DNA of 64,000 nucleotides from Burkholderia sp. BCC1644 (lineage in GTDB: Bacteria; Pseudomonadota; Gammaproteobacteria; Burkholderiales; Burkholderiaceae): NCBI RefSeq assembly GCF_902833225.1, contig NZ_CADFEI010000010.1, forward strand, positions 244,221-308,220, read 5' to 3'. The notes beneath the pieces were generated by a model that did no database searches, was not told the origin of the DNA, and saw nothing but the letters and a program-made list of their open reading frames with translations. A program made the translations under genes and the position numbers. This document shows, in pieces, positions 23,532 to 32,610 of the stretch (the stretch's first letter is position 1; every line of letters begins with the position of its first letter).

Positions 23532-24905
23532 GTGAGCACGTTGATTGTTTCTTTGCCGCCGCGCGAGCCTGCCGTGCCGTTGCAGGAATGGCAGTGGCCC
23601 GAGCTGCCGTTCACGCTCGTCGACAAGGCCGGCCAGGTGCAGCGCGCCGGCCGCGCCGCGCTCGCGCTGCTGCCGCGCGCGAACGCGACGGTCCTGATCG
23701 TCGCCGCGCGCGACGTGCTGCTGCTGGCCGCGACCGTCCCGCCGCTGAAAGGGCCGAAGCTGCGCCAGGCGTTGCCGAACATCGTCGAGGATCAGCTGAT
23801 CCAGGACCCGCTCGGCTGCCACATCGCGCTCGATCCGGCCGCGCTGCCCGACGGGCGCCGCGTGCTGGCCGTCGTCGATCGCGCGTGGTTCCGCACGATC
23901 TGCGAAGCGTTCACGGCGGCCGGCCACCGGCACCTGAGCGCGGTACCCGCAACGCGCTGCCTGCCGGCGCCGCGCGCGCCGGCGGAAACGGCATTGATTG
24001 CGCCGGCCGACGGCGAGCACGCCGACACGGCCGCGCTCGCCACGGATGCCGTCGAGCCGGCTGCCCGTCCGGCGACGGTCGCCGCGGTGCTCGGACTCGC
24101 GACGTCGGTCGAACCGGTGCTCGTCGAGGCTGGCGCGCAGCCGGCCGCGGCCGGTGCGCCGCGCCTGGAACTCGCCGTGGCGCGCGGCGCACTCGGCGAA
24201 GGCTTCGCGGCGCCCGCAGCGCGCGCGGCCGGCACGCTGACCGCGCTCGCACGCGGCGGCGATGTGGAGCTGTACGAACTCGGCGAACCGGGCGCGGAGC
24301 CGCGGCTCGCGTCGGTCGGCCGACCTGACGCGGTGCTGTTGCCGGGCGCCGCCCCGCTGCCGTTCGACACGTTTGCGCGCCGTGCGCTCGCCGAGAAGTT
24401 CGATCTGTGCCAGTTCGAATTCGAGTCGCAGCCGTGGCGCTTCGACCGCGCAACGGTGAAGCGCCTGCGCGTGCCGCTCGCGCTCGTCGCGGCGACGCTC
24501 GGCGTCGCGGTGATCGGGATGAACCTGCACTGGTGGAAGCTGTCTCGCGAGCGCGATGCGATGTCCGCGCAGATCACCGAGACGCTGCTGTCCGCCTTCC
24601 CGAAGACGACGACGGTGCTCGATCCGCCCGCGCAGATGCAGCGCCAGCTCGACCAGCTTCGGCTCGCGGCCGGCGAACTGTCGCCGAACGATTTCCTCTC
24701 GCTGTCGAGCGGGCTGTCGCGTTCGATGGGCGCGTTGCCGCTGAACGGCATCGCGTCCCTCGACTATCACGACCGGCGGCTCGACGTCGGCTTCAAGCCG
24801 GAAGTCAAGGTCGATCCCGATTTCACGCAGCGCCTCGCGCGTAACGGACTGTCCGGCGAAGTCGACAGCAACACGGGCAAATGGACGATCCGGAGCCGCT
24901 CATGA
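23532..24905 (+). CDS. gspL: Type II secretion inner-membrane protein GspL
   Basis: 457 residues: an actin-like cytoplasmic domain (about 1-300) that recruits GspE, a single transmembrane helix near residues 317-336 (LALVAATLGVAVIGMNL), and a periplasmic ferredoxin-like domain. The start, with GGAGAGGAG just upstream, is well supported. An Ala/Pro-rich stretch of about 150 residues in the cytoplasmic half is longer and less regular than I expect for the family. The gspM ATG overlaps its stop (ATGA). Confidence 0.93.
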   Translation: MSTLIVSLPPREPAVPLQEWQWPELPFTLVDKAGQVQRAGRAALALLPRANATVLIVAARDVLLLAATVPPLKGPKLRQALPNIVEDQLIQDPLGCHIALDPAALPDGRRVLAVVDRAWFRTICEAFTAAGHRHLSAVPATRCLPAPRAPAETALIAPADGEHADTAALATDAVEPAARPATVAAVLGLATSVEPVLVEAGAQPAAAGAPRLELAVARGALGEGFAAPAARAAGTLTALARGGDVELYELGEPGAEPRLASVGRPDAVLLPGAAPLPFDTFARRALAEKFDLCQFEFESQPWRFDRATVKRLRVPLALVAATLGVAVIGMNLHWWKLSRERDAMSAQITETLLSAFPKTTTVLDPPAQMQRQLDQLRLAAGELSPNDFLSLSSGLSRSMGALPLNGIASLDYHDRRLDVGFKPEVKVDPDFTQRLARNGLSGEVDSNTGKWTIRSRS

Positions 24906-25408
24906 AAACCGAACAACTGAACCAGACGCTGGCCCAGTTCTGGGGTGAGCGCTCGCCGCGCGAGAGGACGCTGCTCGGCTGGGGTGGCGCCGTGCTGGCG
25001 GTCGCGATTGCGTATTCGGTGCTGTGGTCGCCCGCGCAGGAAGGCCGCGCCCGGATCCAGCGCGCGCTGCCGGCGATGCGTCAGGAACTCGCGCAGATGA
25101 CCGCACAGGCTAACGAGGCGAAGTCGCTGGCGGCCGCCGCGCAAGGCGTCGCGCCGACCGGCCTCGCGCTGAAGGACGCGCTGACCGCATCGTTGTCCGA
25201 TCACGGGCTGCAGGGTGCGCAGGTGCAGATTGTCGGCAACGGCGTGCAGGTGCAGATGAAGAACGTGTCGTTCCCGGCGTGGACGCAGTGGCTCGACGAT
25301 GCGCGCCGGCAGTTCAAGGTGCAGGTCGGCGAGGCGCACGCGACCGCGCTGAAGGACGACGGCCAGGTCGACCTGACGGCCGTGATGCAACCTTCCGTAC
25401 AGAAATAA
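24902..25408 (+). CDS. gspM: Type II secretion protein GspM
   Basis: 168 residues from ATG 24902, overlapping the gspL stop. A short cytoplasmic stretch (MKTEQLNQTLAQFWGERSPR) leads to one transmembrane helix (LLGWGGAVLAVAIAYSVLW), then a coiled-coil and a ferredoxin-like periplasmic domain (VQIVGNGVQVQMKNVSFPAW). It pairs with GspL. Small size and low conservation are normal for GspM. Confidence 0.92.
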   Translation: MKTEQLNQTLAQFWGERSPRERTLLGWGGAVLAVAIAYSVLWSPAQEGRARIQRALPAMRQELAQMTAQANEAKSLAAAAQGVAPTGLALKDALTASLSDHGLQGAQVQIVGNGVQVQMKNVSFPAWTQWLDDARRQFKVQVGEAHATALKDDGQVDLTAVMQPSVQK

Positions 25409-25443
25409 ATGACGCAGTGGATGACGCAAGCGGCGGTCGGCCG

Positions 25444-26232
25444 ATGAGGCCGGGGATGAAGCGGCTCACCGCCGTATTGCCGTGGGTACTGGCGGGCGGA
25501 TTGGCGACGGCGGTGACGCTCGTCGCGCTCGCACCGGCCGCGTGGATCGCGCCGCAGTTTGCGCGCGCGACCGGCGGACACGTGAATCTCGTCGACCCGG
25601 ACGGGTCGCTGTGGCACGGCTCGGGCACGCTGATGCTCGCGCCGGGTGCCGACCAGAGCGCGGCGACGCTGCTGCCTGGCCGGGTCGAATGGACCACGCG
25701 CTTCTGGCCGCTGCTGACCGGGCGCGTGCAGATGCGCATGCGGCAGACCGAGGCGATGCCCGATGCCGTGACGCTCGATGCGACGTGGCGCGGCGCGGTG
25801 CTGTCGGCGGGCACGATGGCCGTGCCCGCGTCGTTGCTTGCCGGGCTTGGCACGCCGTTCAACACGCTCGACCTGCAGGGCGACGTGCGGGTCGGCTGGA
25901 GCGACTGGCGCCTGTTCGGCAACAACGCGTTCGGCCAGCTGACGGTGACGATCGACTCGATGAGTTCGCGCGTGTCGCGCGTGAAGCCGCTCGGTTCGTA
26001 CCGCGCGGTGCTGCAGGCGAAGGGCGCGGGCGCCGATCTCGACGTGTCGACGACGCAGGGCCCGCTGTTCCTCGACGGGCACGGCAACTTCGGCGCCGGC
26101 CAGGGATCGTTTCGCGGCACCGCGCATGCGGCGCCCGAGCAGCAGGCGAACCTCGCCGGGCTGCTGAACCTGCTCGGCCACCCGATCGGGAACAACGAGG
26201 TATCGCTGATCTTCGGCGACGCGCAGCGCTGA
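25444..26232 (+). CDS. gspN: Type II secretion protein GspN
   Basis: About 262 residues from ATG 25444; ATG 25456 is an alternative. A basic N-terminus and a transmembrane helix (VLPWVLAGGLATAVTLVALA) precede a periplasmic domain with the GspN motif (VDPDGSLWHGSGTLML). Its role in secretion is accessory and not well defined. It is the last gene of the gsp block and converges on the efflux lipoprotein gene 21 bp away. Confidence 0.92.
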   Translation: MRPGMKRLTAVLPWVLAGGLATAVTLVALAPAAWIAPQFARATGGHVNLVDPDGSLWHGSGTLMLAPGADQSAATLLPGRVEWTTRFWPLLTGRVQMRMRQTEAMPDAVTLDATWRGAVLSAGTMAVPASLLAGLGTPFNTLDLQGDVRVGWSDWRLFGNNAFGQLTVTIDSMSSRVSRVKPLGSYRAVLQAKGAGADLDVSTTQGPLFLDGHGNFGAGQGSFRGTAHAAPEQQANLAGLLNLLGHPIGNNEVSLIFGDAQR

Positions 26233-26253
26233 CGCGCGCGTCGCACGCTTCCC

Positions 26254-27825
26254 TTACTTCTGCGCGAGCGGCGTCGCGGCCGACGGTGCGGTGGCCGCGG
26301 GCGCAGCCGCACCGGACGCCGGCACGGCTGCCGGCGCCGCCATGCCGCCGTTCTCGCGTGCGATGTCCGACACATCCCAGCCGCCGCCGAGCGCCTTCAC
26401 GAGCCCGACCGACGACGCCATCCGCTGGCCGGCGATCGTCGCGAGCTTCTGCTGCGCGGTGAACGCGGTGGTTTGCGCGGTCAGCACGTTCAGGTACGCG
26501 ACCGTGCCGGCCTTGTACTGGTTCGTGACGATCGCGAGCGAGTGTTCGGCGCTGTCGACGGCCTGCCGCTGCACGTCGATTTCCTGCGCGAGGATGCGCT
26601 GCGACGCGAGGTTGTCCTCGACGTCCTGGAATGCGGTGAGCACCGCGAGGCGATACGCGGCGACGTCCTGGTCGTAGGTTGCGCGTGCGGCGTCGGTCTG
26701 CGCGGCGCGCAGCCCCGCATCGAACAGCGTGGCCGCGAGCTGCGGGCCAACCGTCCAGAAACGCGCCGGCAGCGTGAACAGTTGCGACCACACCGAGCTC
26801 TGGAAGCCGCCGGTGGCCGACAGCGTGAGTGTGGGAAAGAACGCGGCGATCGCCACGCCGATCTGCTCGTTCGCGGCCGCCGCACGCCGTTCGGCCGCCG
26901 CGATGTCGGGCCGGCGCTCGAGGATCGCGGACGGCACGTCGACCGGCGTGATCGGCGGCTCGGCCGCGAGCGGGTTCGGCGGCAGCGAGAAGGTCGACGC
27001 CGGTTCGCCGATCAGCGTCGCGATCGCGTGCTCGTACTGCGCGCGCGCGACGCCGTTATCGATCTGCGCGGCCTGCGCGCTCTGCAGCTGCGTCTGCGCC
27101 TGGATCACGTCCGCGCGGGCGGCAACACCCTGCGCGTACTGGTTCTGCGTGAGCTTCAGCGACTGTTCGTACGACTTCACGGTGTCGTCGAGCAGCTTTT
27201 GCAGCGCATCGGACGTGCGCAGCTGGAAATAGGTCTGCGCGAGCAGCGCCTGCTGCGACAGCCGCGCATTCGCGAGATCGGCCGCCGCCGCCGCTTCGCC
27301 GGCGCGCTGCGCGCTGACGGTGCGGCTCACCTTGCCCCACAGGTCGGGTTCCCAGCTTGCATCGAGGCCGACGCTGTAGCTGTTGTTGATCGACCCGGAC
27401 GACCCGCTGCCGAAACTCGACGACGAGCCCGACGACACCGACGTGCGCGGCGTGCGGGCACGTGAGCCCGACGCGGTCAGCCCGACGGTCGGGAAATACG
27501 CGGCGCGCGCCTCGGTGACGAGCGCGCGTGCCTGCCGGTAGGCGGCCGCCGATTGCGCGATGGTCTGGTTCGATGCGTTGAGCTTGCCGATCAGCGCATC
27601 GAGCTGCGGATCGTTGTAGACCGTCCACCACGCGCCGCGGTCGGAGCGGTCGGCCGGTTGCGCGACTTTCCAGCCCGCCGGCGCTTCCTTGAAGGCTGCG
27701 GGGATCGACGTGTCGGGCCGGTGATAGTCGGGCCCGACGGCGCAGCCGGCGAGCAGCACGGCCGTCGCAACGGCGACGGCGGCGCTCAGCGGGCGAAGGG
27801 CGCGCGGGAGGGAGGCGTACGGCAT
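26254..27825 (-). CDS. NodT/OprM-family outer-membrane efflux lipoprotein
   Basis: 523 residues. The lipoprotein signal peptide ends in LLAGC with the mature Cys near residue 25 (AVGPDYHRPDT follows). Two outer-membrane efflux repeats then appear (PQLDALIGKLNASNQTIAQS, ERRPDIAAAERRAAAANEQI), with the long coiled helices of TolC-like channels. The C-terminus is Ala-rich. It forms the outer-membrane exit duct of a tripartite pump. An AGGAAAA ribosome-binding site supports ATG 27825. The likely inner-membrane partner is the DHA2 exporter at 29218, but no adaptor gene is present between them. Confidence 0.93.
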   Translation of the reverse strand: MPYASLPRALRPLSAAVAVATAVLLAGCAVGPDYHRPDTSIPAAFKEAPAGWKVAQPADRSDRGAWWTVYNDPQLDALIGKLNASNQTIAQSAAAYRQARALVTEARAAYFPTVGLTASGSRARTPRTSVSSGSSSSFGSGSSGSINNSYSVGLDASWEPDLWGKVSRTVSAQRAGEAAAAADLANARLSQQALLAQTYFQLRTSDALQKLLDDTVKSYEQSLKLTQNQYAQGVAARADVIQAQTQLQSAQAAQIDNGVARAQYEHAIATLIGEPASTFSLPPNPLAAEPPITPVDVPSAILERRPDIAAAERRAAAANEQIGVAIAAFFPTLTLSATGGFQSSVWSQLFTLPARFWTVGPQLAATLFDAGLRAAQTDAARATYDQDVAAYRLAVLTAFQDVEDNLASQRILAQEIDVQRQAVDSAEHSLAIVTNQYKAGTVAYLNVLTAQTTAFTAQQKLATIAGQRMASSVGLVKALGGGWDVSDIARENGGMAAPAAVPASGAAAPAATAPSAATPLAQK

Positions 27826-28094
27826 CGTGGTTTTCCTGTCTGGGCGTGACGGCCGGCGAGCGGCGTCGCGCGATGCGGTCGTCATGCCGCTGGCGGACAA
27901 ATGGTAACTGACGGCGGGGAAGCTGCGCAGCCCTAAGGGTACGGTGCGCGAAGGGCGGAATGTGTTACCGGCGCGGACGGCCGGTTTACCGGCCATTACG
28001 GATCGCTTGCGGGAACGCAGGCGTGTGGCGCCGGCCACGCATGGCGCGGCGGGCGCCCGGTCGGATCAGGCGGGAAAGCGGGGGCGGTGCGGCG

Positions 28095-28388
28095 TCAGTG
28101 GCAGCGCACCGGCACCGGGATGGGCTCGGCGGCGGACCGCCATGTCGACGGCTCCGTGGCGGCCGGCTGGCTCGTGCGGCGTGCGCCGCCCTTCGCGTTG
28201 CGTTGCCGGCGATGATCGAACCATGCGAACCCCAGCGCCGCGAGCGAGCCGCCCGGCACGACCAGCATCGTCACGTACAACGCGATCTTCCAGCCGCGGT
28301 GCGGCCCGGAAAATACATGATGAGCGGTATCGGTCAGGTTGCGGCGCAGCGCGCCGGCGGCATTTTTCAGGGACAGCATCGCGAACAT
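28095..28388 (-). CDS. Small membrane protein of unknown function
   Basis: Up to 97 residues; the start could also be the ATG at 28379. It has an amphipathic N-terminus (LKNAAGALRRNLTDTAHHVF), one transmembrane helix (WKIALYVTMLVVPGGSLAALGFAWF) and a basic Ser/Pro-rich tail. The hydrophobic helix and codon choice make it look real, but I do not recognise a family. It lies divergent from marR and upstream of the efflux lipoprotein on the same strand. Confidence 0.6.
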   Translation of the reverse strand: MFAMLSLKNAAGALRRNLTDTAHHVFSGPHRGWKIALYVTMLVVPGGSLAALGFAWFDHRRQRNAKGGARRTSQPAATEPSTWRSAAEPIPVPVRCH

Positions 28389-28478
28389 CCTCGGGGTGCC
28401 CGGCAGCGCGGGCGAATCGGTCAGAACATCGTCTCCGGCAGTGCAACATGCACGTCGTAACTGGTTGCCTCAAATAAT

Positions 28479-28492
28479 ATTGACTAAGCAAT
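28479..28492. promoter_or_regulatory. Probable MarR operator
   Basis: ATTGACTAAGCAAT has 4-bp palindromic arms (ATTG/CAAT) of the kind bound by MarR proteins. It lies in the AT-rich divergent promoter between the small membrane protein and marR. A related sequence, TAAGCATTCGCTTA, occurs at about 29068-29081 between marR and the exporter gene and could be a second site. Confidence 0.45.
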
Positions 28493-28554
28493 CATTTTTC
28501 AAGATACTGGGCGCGTTTTAACCTGAAACGCACTATTGCTGCGCGCGCAATCGT

Positions 28555-29040
28555 ATGACCGGCGGCCTTTACGATCCCGAGAACATCGCGCTGGAAACGA
28601 GCCTCGGCTATTACCTGTCGAAGGCGAAGCAGGCGCTCGTCGAGCGGATGGACCGTGCGCTCGAACCGCTCGACCTCACCGCGCAGCAGATCGGCGTGAT
28701 CCTGCTGCTGTCGCGCGGCTATGCGCGCACGCCGTTCGAGTTGTCGCGCAAGATGTCGTACGACAGCGGTTCGATGACGCGGATGCTCGACCGGCTCGAA
28801 CGCAAGGGGCTGATCGCGCGTTCGCGCAGCGAGCAGGATCGCCGGATGATCGAGCTGTCGCTGACCGAACGCGGTGCCGAAGCCGCCCGCGCGCTGCCGT
28901 CGCTCGTCGCGACCGCGCTCAACGCGCAGCTCGACGGCTTCTCGGCCGACGAACTCGCGACGCTCACCGGCCTGCTGCAACGCTTCATCGCCAACGGGCC
29001 CGGTTCGACCGGCTGCCCGAAGCCCGACGAAGACGCCTGA
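28555..29040 (+). CDS. MarR-family transcriptional regulator
   Basis: 161 residues with a complete MarR winged-helix fold: an N-terminal dimerisation helix, the recognition region (ELSRKMSYDSGSMTRMLDRLERKGL), the wing (RSRSEQDRRMIELSLTERG) and a C-terminal dimerisation helix. It probably represses the DHA2 exporter gene 178 bp downstream and perhaps the divergent genes, through sites like the one at 28479. The ligand is unknown; phenolic compounds are common for this group. Confidence 0.92.
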   Translation: MTGGLYDPENIALETSLGYYLSKAKQALVERMDRALEPLDLTAQQIGVILLLSRGYARTPFELSRKMSYDSGSMTRMLDRLERKGLIARSRSEQDRRMIELSLTERGAEAARALPSLVATALNAQLDGFSADELATLTGLLQRFIANGPGSTGCPKPDEDA

Positions 29041-29217
29041 TGCGCGCGGAGGCCCCATGTCTAGGTTAAGCATTCGCTTATTTCTCTGTCTGGGCAGAAG
29101 ATGACAGGACACGCGCTCCGCTTTTTCCCTTTTTCGTTCCACCCGGCCGGGCTGCGCTGCGTCGCACGCCCGGCCGTTGTGCCGGCGCGTCGTGCGCGCC
29201 GCGTCTAGGAGATTCCG

Positions 29218-30777
29218 ATGTCCGCCACCACGGCATCCGCCGCCTCCCCCGCCGCACCCGCGCCGCTGTCCGGCGGGACGCTCGCGCTGCTCACCATCGG
29301 GCTCGCGCTCGGTACCTTCATGGAAGTGCTCGACACGTCGATCGCGAACGTCGCGGTGCCGACCATCTCGGGCAGCCTCGGCGTCGCGACCAGCGAAGGC
29401 ACGTGGGTGATCTCGTCGTATTCGGTCGCGTCCGCGATCGCGGTGCCGCTCACCGGCTGGCTCGCGCGGCGGGTCGGCGAGGTGCGGTTGTTCACGCTGT
29501 CGGTGCTCGCGTTCACGATCGCGTCGGCGCTGTGCGGCTTCGCGACCAATTTCGAGACGCTGATCGCGTTCCGGCTGCTGCAAGGCCTCGTGTCGGGGCC
29601 GATGGTGCCGCTGTCGCAGACGATCCTGATGCGCAGCTATCCGCCCGCGAAGCGCGGGCTCGCGCTCGGGCTATGGGCGATGACGGTGATCGTCGCGCCG
29701 ATCTTCGGCCCGTTGCTGGGCGGCTGGATCAGCGACAACTACACGTGGCCGTGGATCTTCTACATCAATTTGCCGATCGGCGTCTTCTCCGCGGCCTGCG
29801 CGTATTTCCTGCTGCGCGGCCGCGAGACGAAGACGTCGAAGCAGCGGATCGACGCGATCGGCCTCGCGCTGCTCGTGATCGGCGTGTCGTGCCTGCAGAT
29901 GATGCTCGACCTCGGCAAGGACCGCGACTGGTTCAACTCGTCGTTCATCGTCGCGCTCGCGCTGATCGCGGTCGTCTCGCTCGCGTTCATGCTCGTGTGG
30001 GAGGCGACCGAGAAGGAGCCCGTGGTCGACCTGTCGCTGTTCAAGGACCGCAACTTCGCGCTCGGCGCGATGATCATCTCGTTCGGCTTCATGGCGTTCT
30101 TCGGCTCGGTCGTGATCTTCCCGCTATGGCTGCAGACGGTGATGGGCTACACGGCCGGCAAGGCCGGCCTCGCGACCGCGCCGGTCGGGCTGCTCGCGCT
30201 CGTGCTGTCGCCGCTGATCGGCCGCAACATGCACCGGCTCGACCTGCGGATGGTCGCGAGCTTCGCGTTCATCGTGTTCGCGGGCGTGTCGATCTGGAAC
30301 TCGACGTTTACGCTCGACGTGCCGTTCAACCACGTGATCCTGCCGCGGCTCGTGCAGGGGATCGGCGTCGCGTGCTTCTTCGTGCCGATGACGACGATCA
30401 CGCTGTCGAGCATCTCCGACGAGCGGCTCGCGAGCGCATCGGGGCTGTCGAACTTCCTGCGCACGCTGTCCGGCGCGATCGGCACCGCGGCCAGCTCGAC
30501 GTTCTGGGAGAACGACGCGATCTACCACCATGCGCGGCTGTCTGAATCGGTGAGCGTGTATGCGCAGAGCACGACCGACTACCAGGGTGCGCTGTCGCAG
30601 CTCGGCATCGTCGGCCAGACGGCCAACGCGCAACTCAACCAGCTCGTCACGCAGCAGGGCTTCATGATGGCGACCAACGACTTCTTCCTGCTGTCGGCGT
30701 TCATGTTCGGCGCGCTCGCGGTGCTCGTGTGGATCACGAAGCCGAAGAAGGGGGCGGGGCCCGCGATGGGGCATTGA
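29218..30777 (+). CDS. DHA2-family (EmrB/QacA) drug efflux transporter
   Basis: 519 residues, 14 predicted transmembrane helices. The family motifs are visible: motif D1 LDTSIANVAVPTISGSLG, motif A-like GWLARRVGEVRLF, and motif C in the fifth helix (VIVAPIFGPLLGGWI). It exports hydrophobic compounds in exchange for protons, normally through an EmrA adaptor and an outer-membrane channel. Here no HlyD/EmrA gene precedes it; only 177 bp separate it from marR. A ribosome-binding site, TAGGAGA, precedes the ATG. Confidence 0.94.
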   Translation: MSATTASAASPAAPAPLSGGTLALLTIGLALGTFMEVLDTSIANVAVPTISGSLGVATSEGTWVISSYSVASAIAVPLTGWLARRVGEVRLFTLSVLAFTIASALCGFATNFETLIAFRLLQGLVSGPMVPLSQTILMRSYPPAKRGLALGLWAMTVIVAPIFGPLLGGWISDNYTWPWIFYINLPIGVFSAACAYFLLRGRETKTSKQRIDAIGLALLVIGVSCLQMMLDLGKDRDWFNSSFIVALALIAVVSLAFMLVWEATEKEPVVDLSLFKDRNFALGAMIISFGFMAFFGSVVIFPLWLQTVMGYTAGKAGLATAPVGLLALVLSPLIGRNMHRLDLRMVASFAFIVFAGVSIWNSTFTLDVPFNHVILPRLVQGIGVACFFVPMTTITLSSISDERLASASGLSNFLRTLSGAIGTAASSTFWENDAIYHHARLSESVSVYAQSTTDYQGALSQLGIVGQTANAQLNQLVTQQGFMMATNDFFLLSAFMFGALAVLVWITKPKKGAGPAMGH

Positions 30778-30839
30778 AATCGGTGGGACGGTGGGCTGGC
30801 CCTCTCGGCGGAGGGGCTGGCCTTGATTGCTTTTCTCGA

Positions 30840-30876
30840 TTGAACTAAGCTAGAAAAATATTTGAACTTAGTTCAA
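30840..30876. promoter_or_regulatory. Toxin-antitoxin autoregulatory operator
   Basis: TTGAACTAAG (30840-30849) and CTTAGTTCAA (30867-30876) are a perfect 10-bp inverted pair. The right arm also forms a compact palindrome TTGAAC-TTA-GTTCAA (30862-30876). It ends 12 bp before the antitoxin ATG, as expected for conditional-cooperativity repression by a Phd/YefM complex. Confidence 0.6.
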
Positions 30877-30888
30877 TTGGAGAATGCG

Positions 30889-31137
30889 ATGCATACCTAC
30901 AACATGCATGACGCGAAGACGAACCTGTCGCGTTTGATCGATGAGGCCGTGCATGCCGGCGAGCCGTTCGTGATCGCGAAAGCAGGCAAGCCGCTCGTCA
31001 AGGTGGTTCCGATCAATACGCCGGATCCCGTCCGGCCGAGCCGGATCGGCTTCATGAAGGGGCAGATCCGCGTTCCGGACGATTTCGACACGATGGGGGG
31101 CGACGAAATCGGCAAGCTGTTCGAGGGTGACGCATGA
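30889..31137 (+). CDS. Type II antitoxin, Phd/YefM family
   Basis: 82 residues starting MHTYNMHDAKTNLSRLIDEA, the standard Phd/YefM DNA-binding fold, with EPFVIAKAGKPLVKVVPI in the core and an acidic, flexible C-terminus (DDFDTMGGDEIGKLFEGDA) that would wrap and block the toxin. The toxin ATG overlaps its stop (ATGA). ATG 30889 is chosen over an upstream TTG because it matches the family start. It should repress its own operon through the palindrome just upstream. Confidence 0.93.
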   Translation: MHTYNMHDAKTNLSRLIDEAVHAGEPFVIAKAGKPLVKVVPINTPDPVRPSRIGFMKGQIRVPDDFDTMGGDEIGKLFEGDA

Positions 31138-31520
31138 AGTTGCTGCTCGACACACACCTGCTTCTTTGGGCGGCAGCCGGCGCGGCCGAACTGCCCGCTC
31201 GCGCCAGTGTGCTCATCGAGGATCCCGCCTGCACCCCGCTTTTCAGCGTTGCGAGCCTCTGGGAGATCGTCATCAAGCGTGGACTGGATCGCGACGATTT
31301 CCAGGTGGACCCAAACGTGCTTCGCCGCAATCTCCTCGATGTCGGCTATGTGGAACTGCCGATCACGAGCGCACACGCACTTGCGGTCGAACAACTGCCG
31401 TCGATCCACCGCGATCCGTTTGACCGTCTCCTGGTCGCGCAGGCGATCTCGGAAGGCATTACGCTGCTCACGCACGACCATACCGTCGCCCGCTATCCGG
31501 GGCCGATCCAGCACGTCTGA
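31134..31520 (+). CDS. PIN-domain toxin (VapC-like ribonuclease)
   Basis: 128 residues, a complete PIN domain with the acidic metal-binding set Asp6 (LLLDTHLLLW), Glu44 (SLWEIVIK), Asp94 (HRDPFDRLLVAQA) and Asp115 (LLTHDH). These toxins cut tRNA or other RNA and arrest growth when the antitoxin decays. It pairs with the Phd-type antitoxin whose stop it overlaps. The motif set HRDPFDRLLVAQA is typical of PIN toxins paired with Phd antitoxins. Confidence 0.93.
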   Translation: MKLLLDTHLLLWAAAGAAELPARASVLIEDPACTPLFSVASLWEIVIKRGLDRDDFQVDPNVLRRNLLDVGYVELPITSAHALAVEQLPSIHRDPFDRLLVAQAISEGITLLTHDHTVARYPGPIQHV

Positions 31521-31543
31521 TTGCGCCGGGCATCGCCCGGCCG

Positions 31544-32470
31544 TCACTCCCTCGCCCGCAACCCGCCGAACGCCAGATCGTCGCCGGGCGCGATGGGCAG
31601 CGTCGCCCGCGCGACGTCGAGCCACGCGCGCGCCGCGTGCGACAGATAGCCCTTCTTCAGCCAGCCGAGCGCGATCGCCCACGTGATCTCCGGCTCGACG
31701 ATCGGCCGGCACGTGAACTGGCCGGCGTCGAGCCGCCGGCAGTACGGCTCGGGCAGCAGCGCGATGCCGACGCCCGCATGCACGAGCGCGGCCATGAAAT
31801 CCCAGTGGCCGCTGCGGCTCACGATCGACGGCGTGAAGCCGACCTGCCGGCACGCATCGAGCACCGCGTCGTGCAGTGCGAGGCTTTCCGCATAGAACAC
31901 GAACGATTCGCGCGCGAGATCGCCGAGCGGCACGGCCGCGTGGTCCTCCCAGCGCGACTCGCGCGGCGCGACGAGCCACAGCGGCGCGCGCACCATCGGC
32001 AGCCGCTCGAAGGTGCCGGGATCCACCGGCTCCAGCAGCCCGCCGAGTTCCAGTTCACCCGACGTCAGCGCGGCCTCGATCATCCGCGCGCCCTGCTCGA
32101 ACAGCTTCAGCTCGATGTTCGGGTAGCGCTGCTTGTACGCGGCGATGATCGGCGTGAACAGCGAGCCGCCGAGCGGCGGGATGCCGATCGTCAGCTCGCC
32201 GCGGCCGAGCGTGCCGAGATCGTTCAGCTCCGACTGCAGCTGCGCCTGCGCGGCGAGCACGTCCTGGCCGCGCTGGAACACGATCCGCCCCGCATCGGTC
32301 AGCACCATCTGCCGGCCGTCGCGCAGCAGCAGCGGCGAACCGATCTCGTCCTCGAGCGCCTTTACCATCTTGCTGATGGTCGGCTGCGTCACGAACAGCT
32401 TGTCGGCGGCCGCCGTGAAGCTCTGCTGGCGAACCACCTCGACGAAGTACCGCAGCGCGCGCAATTCCAT
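31544..32470 (-). CDS. LysR-type regulator, probable CidR
   Basis: About 308 residues starting MELRALRYFVEVVRQQSFTA, a standard LysR N-terminal helix-turn-helix (ADKLFVTQPTISKMVKALED), followed by the ligand-binding domain. A GGAG ribosome-binding site supports ATG 32470; the frame extends to 32497. It is divergent from the cidA/lrgA-lrgB pair, the arrangement in which CidR-type regulators control holin-like genes in response to acetate or overflow metabolism. A palindrome in the shared promoter (32509-32523) is its likely binding site. Confidence 0.9.
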   Translation of the reverse strand: MELRALRYFVEVVRQQSFTAAADKLFVTQPTISKMVKALEDEIGSPLLLRDGRQMVLTDAGRIVFQRGQDVLAAQAQLQSELNDLGTLGRGELTIGIPPLGGSLFTPIIAAYKQRYPNIELKLFEQGARMIEAALTSGELELGGLLEPVDPGTFERLPMVRAPLWLVAPRESRWEDHAAVPLGDLARESFVFYAESLALHDAVLDACRQVGFTPSIVSRSGHWDFMAALVHAGVGIALLPEPYCRRLDAGQFTCRPIVEPEITWAIALGWLKKGYLSHAARAWLDVARATLPIAPGDDLAFGGLRARE

Positions 32471-32508
32471 CGACGTCTCCCCAAATTGGTGCGGCAATCA
32501 AAAGATGA

Positions 32509-32523
32509 ATTCCGAATTGGAAT
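32509..32523. promoter_or_regulatory. LysR-type operator candidate and cidA promoter
   Basis: ATTCC-GAATT-GGAAT is a perfect 5-bp inverted repeat in the 140-bp divergent promoter, of a size suitable for a LysR dimer. A -10-like TATACT lies at 32570-32575, ahead of the cidA start; the -35 is weak, as expected for an activated promoter. Confidence 0.4.
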
Positions 32524-32610
32524 GATAAGGATAGAGACAAGTCATTTTATTTATGGTTAGGGGAAACCCTATACTCCCTCCATCGACGCACTATCTGTAT
32601 GGAGCCCGCC

